Positions 1-5,204 of a stretch of DNA of 5,204 nt are shown here, piece after piece (the first letter of the stretch is position 1; each line of letters opens with the position of its first letter). Origin of the DNA: an uncultured Clostridium sp. (GTDB lineage Bacteria > Bacillota > Clostridia > Peptostreptococcales > Peptostreptococcaceae); the NCBI GenBank assembly GCA_937944945.1, contig CALEBD010000218.1, positions 1 through 5,204 on the forward strand. The letters run 5' to 3'. The position numbers were made by a program, and so were the translations under genes. The notes beneath the pieces are model-generated. The model saw only the letters and a program-made list of their open reading frames with translations. It searched no databases and had not been told where the DNA came from.

Positions 1-398
1 ATATATACAACACTCAAAAACAAGTAACTTCAAATATAAACAATATAAACATATACAACTCATCAAATTATATGGTGCTTGATATGTTTACTCGTTCAAA
101 TTTAGAGCTTACAGAGACTATTAGAACAAAGAAAAAGAAAGGTTCACTACTTCACGTACTAGATAAAACTTCGACTGCAATGGGTGGAAGAATGCTTAGA
201 AAATACGTTGAGGAGCCATTAGTAGACAAACAAAGAATTCAAACTAGATTAGATGTAATTGAAGAGATAAAAGACGATTACTCACTTAGAATAGACTTAA
301 TCGAGATTTTAAAAAATGTGTACGATATAGAGCGTATCTGCGGTAAAATCGCGTTTGAAAAAGTAAAAAGGGAGGCCAGGAAAAATGCTACAAATTAA
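1..398 (+). CDS. mutS: MutS fragment A: connector end and first part of lever domain
   Basis: The frame is open from base 3, so the gene begins upstream of the window. The ATG at 72 is an internal methionine in the conserved YMVLD segment and not a start, because MutS homology already runs through the residues before it (YNTQK and on). Visible family motifs are TRSNLELTETI, where most MutS proteins have TRRNLEL, so the second Arg is replaced by Ser. They are followed by KGSLLHVLDKTSTAMGGRML and then VYDIERICGKIAF. These belong to the lever (core) domain that links the DNA clamp to the ATPase. The last dozen codons before the TAA (from about base 366) no longer look like MutS, so the frame is probably already lost before the stop. 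A protein ending here would have neither clamp nor ATPase and could not function. Confidence 0.75.
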   Translation, partial: IYNTQKQVTSNINNINIYNSSNYMVLDMFTRSNLELTETIRTKKKKGSLLHVLDKTSTAMGGRMLRKYVEEPLVDKQRIQTRLDVIEEIKDDYSLRIDLIEILKNVYDIERICGKIAFEKVKREARKNATN

Positions 399-407
399 AA
401 ACGCCTG
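363..407 (+). other. Frame-disrupting lesion in mutS: clustered homopolymer indels with in-frame TAA
   Basis: Reading on from GKIAFEKV gives KREARKNATN, then TAA (396-398), then KRLQKLPELK, so flanking frames agree but the middle is garbled. The following edits give KREARKMLQLKNALQKLPELK with no stop, which looks like the family helix: one A fewer in the A-run at 381-385, one A fewer in the run at 392-394, one A more in the run at 397-401, and one C more in the CC at 404-405. The net change is zero, which explains why both halves share a frame. All four sites are homopolymers. This is typical of flow-based or noisy long-read sequencing, and also of slippage in a repair-deficient cell. The edits are my reconstruction, not something seen in a second sequence. 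Confidence 0.65.
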
Positions 408-479
408 CAAAAACTTCCAGAGCTAAAGCGTAGAATAGAAGAATCTGATGCAGAAATACTTAAAAACTACGCAAACAAA

Positions 480-2168
480 ATGGAGACTTTAGACGATATT
501 TACGACTTAATAAATAAAGCTATACTTGAGGAGCCTAGCATAACTATAAAAGACGGAAATATAATTAAATCAAGCTACAATGAAGAATTAAGCGAGCTTA
601 GAGAAGTTTCTACAAACGGCGCATTTATGATTAAGGAAATCGAAAATCGCGAAAAAGAAAAAACAGGAGTTAAATCTTTAAAAATAGGATTTAATAAAGT
701 GTTCGGATATTATATTGAAATAACAAAGGCAAACTTAGCAACTGCAAATATAGACAATAGCTATATAAGAAAGCAGACATTAAGTAACGCTGAAAGATAT
801 ATAACAGAAGAATTAAAAATAATAGAAGATAAAATACTTCACGCAAAAGAAAAAATAGGTGTGCTTGAATACGAATTATTTGTACAAGTTAGAAAATACA
901 TCTACGACAATATAGATAGAATCCAAAACGTAGCTAAGATAATAGCAAATATAGACGTATTTACTTCATTTGCAACAGTTGCAGATTTAAACAACTACGT
1001 AAAACCTAATATAAACGACAACAACAAATTAGATATTAAAAACGGACGTCACCCAGTTGTCGAAAATATAGTAGGTGAAGAAAACTTCGTGCCAAACGAC
1101 ACTTATTTATCTGACGACGAAAATATTATAAATATAATTACAGGGCCGAATATGGCAGGTAAGTCGACTTATATGAGACAAAGTGCGATAATAGTTTTAA
1201 TGGCTCATATGGGAAGTTTTGTTCCGGCAGATTTTGCAGATATTCCAATATGCGACAGAATATTTACAAGAGTTGGGGCAAGTGACGACTTATCTTCTGG
1301 TCAATCTACATTTATGGTAGAGATGAACGAAGTTTCACAAATACTTAAAAATGCTACATCAAAGAGTTTTGTAATACTTGATGAAATCGGTAGGGGTACA
1401 TCAACTTACGACGGTATAAGTTTAGCTTGGGCAATAGTTGAATATATCCAAAGTAATATAAAATGTAAGACTTTATTTGCAACTCACTACCACGAGCTTA
1501 CAGATTTAGAAAACGAGTTTAGAGAAGTTAAAAACTACTCTATTTCAGTAAAAGACGACGGAGAAAATATAATCTTCCTTAGAAAGATAGTAGAACAACC
1601 GGCAGACAAAAGTTACGGTATATATGTTGCAAAACTTGCAAAACTGCCTGACAAAGTTATAGAGCGTTCATCAGAAATTCTAAGCGATTTAGAGAAAAAC
1701 CACATATTTAACGGTGAAGTTTTAACTGGAAGTCTCGATAAAGAAAAAATGAATTTAATGCTTGATAAAGCAAATAAAGAAGCTTTAGTTACAGCAGATT
1801 TACAACTTAAAGATATTGATGTAGTAAGAGAAGACGATAAATCACAAACTCAAGTTACAAACGAATTTAGCTTTGAAAATGAGCTAAATAAAATAGAGCA
1901 AGACAATATAAAAAATGAATACGAATCTTTAAAATTAGAGCATGAAACTTTATTAAAAGAACATAAAAAAATGAAAAAAGATTATAATAAATTAAATGCA
2001 AATTATACTAAATTAAAAGAAGAAGATTCACAAATATCGTTTGGAAATATAACTCCAAATAACGAAGTATTAGACGAGCTTTTAAATTTAGATATATTAA
2101 ATATGAATTTAATAGACTGCGTAAATACATTATATAATTTACAAAAAAAAGCAAAAGAAAATAGATAA
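480..2168 (+). CDS. mutS: MutS fragment B: clamp, ATPase domain, coiled-coil linker and C-terminal helix
   Basis: This is the part after the break. MutS homology actually resumes at about base 405 (LQKLPELKRRIEE). ATG 480 is only the first methionine after the stop and has no Shine-Dalgarno sequence, so it is a formal start. Numbering from that Met, the clamp and rest of the lever occupy roughly 1-190 (KIGFNKVFGYYIEITKANL is typical). The ABC ATPase follows, with Walker A GPNMAGKST 222-230, the signature loop SSGQSTFMVEM 272-282, Walker B VILDE 298-302 followed by IGRGTSTYDG, and ATHYHEL with the switch His at 336. All catalytic residues are present. Residues 408-517 are a long charged linker with a coiled coil, and 528-562 match the usual C-terminal dimerisation helix. 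A clamp-like motif at 518-522 reads QISFG instead of QLSFF. Alone the fragment would lack mismatch-binding and most of the lever. Confidence 0.85.
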   Translation: METLDDIYDLINKAILEEPSITIKDGNIIKSSYNEELSELREVSTNGAFMIKEIENREKEKTGVKSLKIGFNKVFGYYIEITKANLATANIDNSYIRKQTLSNAERYITEELKIIEDKILHAKEKIGVLEYELFVQVRKYIYDNIDRIQNVAKIIANIDVFTSFATVADLNNYVKPNINDNNKLDIKNGRHPVVENIVGEENFVPNDTYLSDDENIINIITGPNMAGKSTYMRQSAIIVLMAHMGSFVPADFADIPICDRIFTRVGASDDLSSGQSTFMVEMNEVSQILKNATSKSFVILDEIGRGTSTYDGISLAWAIVEYIQSNIKCKTLFATHYHELTDLENEFREVKNYSISVKDDGENIIFLRKIVEQPADKSYGIYVAKLAKLPDKVIERSSEILSDLEKNHIFNGEVLTGSLDKEKMNLMLDKANKEALVTADLQLKDIDVVREDDKSQTQVTNEFSFENELNKIEQDNIKNEYESLKLEHETLLKEHKKMKKDYNKLNANYTKLKEEDSQISFGNITPNNEVLDELLNLDILNMNLIDCVNTLYNLQKKAKENR

Positions 2169-2170
2169 TC

Positions 2171-2198
2171 GGTTATTTGAACTTAAGCCAAAATAACC
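2171..2198 (+). repeat. Perfect 8-bp inverted repeat (hairpin) between mutS and mutL
   Basis: GGTTATTT at 2171-2178 is the exact reverse complement of AAATAACC at 2191-2198, around a 12-base loop that contains the palindrome CTTAAG (2182-2187). The hairpin begins two bases after the mutS stop codon and ends four bases before the mutL ribosome binding site. No T-run follows, so it is not a standard intrinsic terminator. The stem has only three G-C pairs and would be weak. It could pace ribosomes or protect the mRNA between the genes, or it could be chance. Confidence 0.45.
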
Positions 2199-2202
2199 TC
2201 TT

Positions 2203-2208
2203 GGAGGG
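2203..2208 (+). promoter_or_regulatory. mutL ribosome binding site
   Basis: GGAGGG lies five bases upstream of the ATG at 2214 and is the strongest Shine-Dalgarno match in the window. It fixes the mutL start, and the predicted N-terminus (MGKYINILDDLTINKIAAGEVVERP) aligns with the standard MutL start with no extra residues. Confidence 0.85.
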
Positions 2209-2213
2209 ATTAG

Positions 2214-4316
2214 ATGGGTAAGTATATAAATATTTTAGATGATTTAACAATAAATAAAATAGCTGCAGGAGAGGTCGTTGAAAGACCTTCTTCTGTAGTA
2301 AAAGAACTTTTAGAAAATGCAATAGATTCAGGTGCTACTCAAGTCGTCGTAGATATTACTGACGGCGGAAAAAAGTGCATCAAAATAAGCGACAACGGAT
2401 CTGGAATATTATCTAGTGAAGTTGAAAAATGCTTTTTAAGACATGCTACAAGCAAAATAAAAGAAATAGACGACTTATACGACCTTTATTCGTTTGGATT
2501 TAGGGGGGAGGCACTTGCCTCAATTTCTGCTGTCTCAAATATCGAAATGATTACAAAGACAAAAGAAGAAGTTATAGGTACAAAGATAGAACTTAGCGGG
2601 TCTAAAATAATAAAAAAAGAGCCTATAGGTACAAAAGACGGTACGACAATAACTATAAAAGACTTGTTTTTTAATACTCCAGTAAGGGCAAAATTTTTAA
2701 AATCGACTCATGCTGAAACTATAAATATAAGTGATTTAATAAATAAACTTGCTATAGGAAATCCAGGAGTTAGAATAAAATACATAAACAACAAAAAGCT
2801 TATGTTAAATACACCTGGAGACAATAAACTTATAAACGTAATAAGAAGTATTTATGGAAAAGAAATAACAGATAACTTAATCGAAGTAGATTATGAAGAT
2901 GAGAAGATAAAAATATACGGATATATAGGAAACAACAACATCTATAGATCTAACAAAAACCTTCAACATATCTATATAAATAAAAGATATGTTAGAAGTA
3001 AAATTATATTAGATGCTATAAATGAAAGTTATAAAAGTATAATTCCCATAAATAAATTCGGAGTGTGCTTTTTAAACATAACGATAAACCCAGGTGAAAT
3101 AGACGTAAATATACATCCGACTAAGCTAGAGGTAAAATTCCAAGACGAAAAAGACGTATATATAAAGATAAGAGATTTAATAAAAAACAAACTTCTAAAT
3201 ATAAGTTTGATAGGAAAATACAAGTCTTATACTAATAATAATGAAAACTACGTACAAAATAAATTAAATCACCTTGGAGAAAATAATTTAGAAGAAAAAG
3301 TAGAGACTTCTTCAAATCAAAATATAAACCAAAATAAAATAGATTTTGAGTATAAAACAGAACCTAAAGAGCAAGATACTCTAAGCTTAAAAGAAGAATC
3401 TAAAGAGTACAATATAGATGAAAGAGAAGACTTATCTTCATTTAAATCTTTTAAAGAGGCATTAGAAGAAAATGAAACTAAAGATGAAAATGAAGATTAT
3501 GAGAAAGCTCAAAATAATAAGTTTGATGAAGTTTCATATACTCAAATAGATAATTATAACTCATATCAAGAACAAGAGCAGTCTGATTATTATAGCAATA
3601 TGGGTTATAGCGATATAAAAACAAGTAGAAATAGCGAGTTGGATTCTAAATTAGACGAGATTTCCACTCAGGGAAGTTTTTTAGAAACACAAGACGAGAC
3701 ACTAGATAAGATAATAAATAATTCACAAGACAGCAAATTTAGAGCGAGCGACTTTAAGGTAATCGGCACAATTTTAAATACTTATATCGTCCTTGAAAAG
3801 GGGACATCTATGTATTTATTAGATCAACATGCCGCACACGAAAAAGTACTATACGAAGAGTATATGACAAAGTTTAAAAGCCAAAGCATAGACATGCAGA
3901 TGTTACTGGACCCTATAGTCATTGAACTGTCTAGTGTAGATATGTTAGATGTAGAAAAAAATCTAAATTTATTTATGAAATTTGGTTTTGAAATAGAGAT
4001 ATTTGGAGATAATCATATTATGGTCAGAGGAGTGCCTAATATTTTTGGAACTGCTCAATCAGAAAAATTTATATTCCAAATAATTGACAACATAGGGGAT
4101 TTAGAAAGTAGCTACGACTTAAAAATGGACAAAATAGCATCTATGTCTTGTAGAGCAGCTATAAAGGCAAACGACAAAATCCATTTTGACGAAATACATT
4201 CACTACTTTCAAAAATGGAAAAGTGTGAAAATCCATATACTTGTCCACATGGGAGACCGTCAATGGTCGAAATATCTAAAAAAGAAATAGAAAAGATGTT
4301 TAAGAGAATTATGTAA
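2214..4316 (+). CDS. mutL: MutL, mismatch repair ATPase and endonuclease
   Basis: MutL couples mismatch recognition by MutS to strand cutting and removal. The N-terminal GHKL ATPase is complete. It shows E31 and N35 in KELLENAIDSGA, the DNGSGI loop 60-65 with D60, RHATSKI 76-82 and GFRGEAL 95-101. A transducer domain follows, with HPTKLEVKF around the conserved Lys304. Residues about 345-505 are an acidic Asn/Gln/Glu/Lys-rich linker. The C-terminal domain has the endonuclease motif DQHAAHEKVLYEE 537-549 (D537, H539, E543), SCRAAIKAND 645-654, CPHGRP 677-682 and a final FKR 696-698. All metal-site residues are present. QMLLDP 562-567 fits the sliding-clamp binding motif of Firmicute MutL. These features indicate a nicking MutL that works without MutH. 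The 700-residue length is slightly longer than usual, mainly because of the linker. It lies 45 bases after mutS and 28 before miaA, so it is probably co-transcribed with both. Confidence 0.97.
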   Translation: MGKYINILDDLTINKIAAGEVVERPSSVVKELLENAIDSGATQVVVDITDGGKKCIKISDNGSGILSSEVEKCFLRHATSKIKEIDDLYDLYSFGFRGEALASISAVSNIEMITKTKEEVIGTKIELSGSKIIKKEPIGTKDGTTITIKDLFFNTPVRAKFLKSTHAETINISDLINKLAIGNPGVRIKYINNKKLMLNTPGDNKLINVIRSIYGKEITDNLIEVDYEDEKIKIYGYIGNNNIYRSNKNLQHIYINKRYVRSKIILDAINESYKSIIPINKFGVCFLNITINPGEIDVNIHPTKLEVKFQDEKDVYIKIRDLIKNKLLNISLIGKYKSYTNNNENYVQNKLNHLGENNLEEKVETSSNQNINQNKIDFEYKTEPKEQDTLSLKEESKEYNIDEREDLSSFKSFKEALEENETKDENEDYEKAQNNKFDEVSYTQIDNYNSYQEQEQSDYYSNMGYSDIKTSRNSELDSKLDEISTQGSFLETQDETLDKIINNSQDSKFRASDFKVIGTILNTYIVLEKGTSMYLLDQHAAHEKVLYEEYMTKFKSQSIDMQMLLDPIVIELSSVDMLDVEKNLNLFMKFGFEIEIFGDNHIMVRGVPNIFGTAQSEKFIFQIIDNIGDLESSYDLKMDKIASMSCRAAIKANDKIHFDEIHSLLSKMEKCENPYTCPHGRPSMVEISKKEIEKMFKRIM

Positions 4317-4330
4317 TACAAATTAGAATT

Positions 4331-4337
4331 GAGGAAG
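4331..4337 (+). promoter_or_regulatory. miaA ribosome binding site
   Basis: GAGGAAG lies seven bases upstream of the ATG at 4345, inside the 28-base gap after the mutL stop. It supports ATG 4345 as the miaA start. The next residues (NKIPLIILTGPTAVGKT) match the usual MiaA N-terminus, with the P-loop starting at residue 11. Confidence 0.75.
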
Positions 4338-4344
4338 ATATATA

Positions 4345-5204
4345 ATGAACAAAATACCGCTTATAATACTTACAGGGCCGACAGCAGTCGGTAAAACTGA
4401 TTTATCGATTAAGCTTTCAAAATCATTAAATGCAGAGATAATATCAGCAGATTCAATGCAGATATATAAATATATGGATATAGGTAGTGCCAAAATAACA
4501 AAAGAAGAAATGGACAATGTAGTCCACCACATGATAGACGAAGTTACTCCAGATGTACCTTTTTCTGTATCAGAATTTCAAACTAGAAGTGAAAAATATA
4601 TAAACGATATACACGAAAGAGGAAAAAGAGTACTTGTAACTGGAGGAACTGGATTATACCTAAACTCACTTATATACAATATGGACTTTGCAAAATCAGA
4701 CGCAAATAACGAAATAAGAGAAAAGCTAGAAAAAGAATTAGAAGAAAACGGCATAGACTATATGCACGAAAAACTAAGAAGTCTAGATGAAGATGCTGCA
4801 AATAGAATCCACAAAAACAACACAAAGAGAGTTATAAGAGCTATAGAAGTATGCCTAAGTGGAAACAAAATGAACGATTTCTCAAAAGACTTGAGATACA
4901 ACGAAAAATACAAACCTATAATAATAGTTTTAAATAGAGACAGAGAAGTATTATATCAAAGAATAAACAAAAGAGTAGATATAATGCTTGAAAATGGTCT
5001 ATTAGACGAAGTTAAAAAACTACTTGAAATGGGATATACAAAAGATATGATATCAATGCAGGGAATAGGCTATAAAGAAATGATAAAATATCTAGATGGC
5101 GAGTACACTTATGACGAAGCAGTAGAAATAATAAAAAGAGACTCTAGAAGATATGCTAAGCGCCAGATAACTTGGTTTAAAAGATATCAAGATGCAAAGT
5201 GGTT
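4345..5204 (+). CDS. miaA: MiaA, tRNA dimethylallyltransferase, 3'-partial
   Basis: MiaA transfers a dimethylallyl group from DMAPP to N6 of adenosine 37 in tRNAs that read codons starting with U, the first step of i6A/ms2i6A synthesis. The frame is open for 286 codons to the window edge with no stop. The bacterial family is about 300-315 residues, so roughly 20-30 residues are missing. Motifs seen are the P-loop GPTAVGKT 11-18, ISADSMQIYKYMDIGSAK 33-50 with the catalytic-type D36, the HHMID segment 61-65, and GGTGLYL 100-106 with T102. Towards the end come KNNTKRVIRAIEV, SMQGIGYKE and RRYAKRQITWFKR, all diagnostic of MiaA. The sequence agrees closely with my recollection of C. difficile MiaA. 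No frameshift or missing key residue is seen. It follows mutL by 28 bases, as in many Firmicutes, where hfq often comes next (outside this window). Confidence 0.96.
   Translation, partial: MNKIPLIILTGPTAVGKTDLSIKLSKSLNAEIISADSMQIYKYMDIGSAKITKEEMDNVVHHMIDEVTPDVPFSVSEFQTRSEKYINDIHERGKRVLVTGGTGLYLNSLIYNMDFAKSDANNEIREKLEKELEENGIDYMHEKLRSLDEDAANRIHKNNTKRVIRAIEVCLSGNKMNDFSKDLRYNEKYKPIIIVLNRDREVLYQRINKRVDIMLENGLLDEVKKLLEMGYTKDMISMQGIGYKEMIKYLDGEYTYDEAVEIIKRDSRRYAKRQITWFKRYQDAKW

Larger units (their letters stand above)
1..2168 (+). pseudogene. mutS: mutS, DNA mismatch recognition ATPase, 5'-partial and interrupted by a stop
   Basis: MutS is the dimeric clamp that recognises mismatches and small loops and recruits MutL. 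The frame starting at base 3 is open to a TAA at 396-398 and then open again from 399 to the natural stop at 2166-2168. MutS-like sequence lies on both sides in that same frame. About 720 codons are present. The N-terminal mismatch-binding domain and most of the connector domain are outside the window. From comparison with E. coli MutS I estimate that about 250 residues are missing. The break lies in the lever domain, just after the segment ending ICGKIAFEKV, where relatives continue with an N-A-(R/K)-(D/E)-L-like helix. Only one lesion is visible and the remaining ~1,770 bases are clean, so this may be a sequencing error rather than a true pseudogene. If it is real, the cell would make no full-length MutS and should be a mutator. 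Identification as MutS is near certain; the pseudogene status is not. Confidence 0.72.

Noticed and set aside
72..74. ATG 72 as the start of a separate small gene
   Set aside because: The same frame is open to the window edge and already encodes MutS-like residues upstream. The ATG falls inside the conserved YMVLD motif and no Shine-Dalgarno sequence precedes it.
396..398. TAA as a reassigned or read-through codon in mutS
   Set aside because: Both mutS and mutL end with TAA at the expected family C-termini. The residues around 396 do not match MutS even if the stop is read through, so local indels explain the data better.
2143..2150. Run of eight A near the mutS 3' end as a slippage switch
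   Set aside because: It lies only six codons from the natural stop and encodes a Lys-rich tail, and such runs are common in AT-rich genomes. A slip would change only the last few residues.
3029..3223. Minus-strand ORF of 64 codons
   Set aside because: It lies antisense within the conserved mutL transducer domain, has no ribosome binding site I can support, and has a composition expected from the complement of Lys/Ile-rich coding sequence.
3246..3728. Acidic low-complexity stretch in mutL as an inserted element
   Set aside because: It corresponds to the variable linker that every MutL has between its ATPase and endonuclease domains. The frame and flanking domains are intact and there are no repeats at its borders.
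4112..4321. Minus-strand ORF of 69 codons over the mutL 3' end
   Set aside because: It is antisense to the conserved MutL endonuclease motifs SCRAAIKAND and CPHGRP. No family features are visible in it.
4323..4532. Minus-strand ORF of 69 codons over the miaA start
   Set aside because: It is antisense to the miaA P-loop region. Its hydrophobic look comes from the complement of the coding strand. The true gene here is miaA on the plus strand.
1..5204. A novel defence, mobile or regulatory system in the window
   Set aside because: All of the sequence is explained by mutS, mutL and miaA with short gaps. I found no tRNA, CRISPR repeats, transposase, recombination sites or riboswitch-like region.

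Overview
The window comes from an AT-rich, low-GC Gram-positive bacterium of the Clostridia. The protein sequences resemble my recollection of Clostridioides difficile and its relatives (Peptostreptococcaceae), especially in MiaA. No search was run, so the family-level placement is an inference. All real genes lie on the plus strand in the order mutS - mutL - miaA, a common arrangement in Firmicutes. The intergenic gaps are 45 and 28 bases, which suggests one transcription unit.

Bases 1-2168 hold mutS. Its 5' part lies outside the window, and the reading frame is broken near bases 363-405. Upstream and downstream of the lesion the MutS-like sequence is in the same frame, but an in-frame TAA at 396-398 and roughly 10 garbled residues separate them. 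Four one-base changes in homopolymer runs, summing to zero, would restore a continuous MutS sequence. The break is therefore either a sequencing or assembly error or a very local, recent inactivation. The rest of the gene keeps intact lever, clamp and ATPase domains, a long coiled-coil linker and the C-terminal helix.

Bases 2214-4316 hold a complete mutL (700 codons). It has all GHKL ATPase motifs and all motifs of the metal-dependent MutL endonuclease. This points to methyl-independent mismatch repair, in which MutS recognises the mismatch and MutL itself nicks the DNA. Bases 4345-5204 hold miaA, the tRNA dimethylallyltransferase, which runs off the right edge with an estimated 20-30 residues missing.

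The region is core housekeeping. I see no RNA gene, CRISPR array, mobile element or defence system. The points worth a second look are the mutS lesion, a five-fold heptad repeat with alternating Tyr/His in the MutS linker, a degenerate clamp-binding motif in MutS, a hairpin just upstream of the mutL ribosome binding site, and a six-G run inside a conserved mutL ATPase motif.
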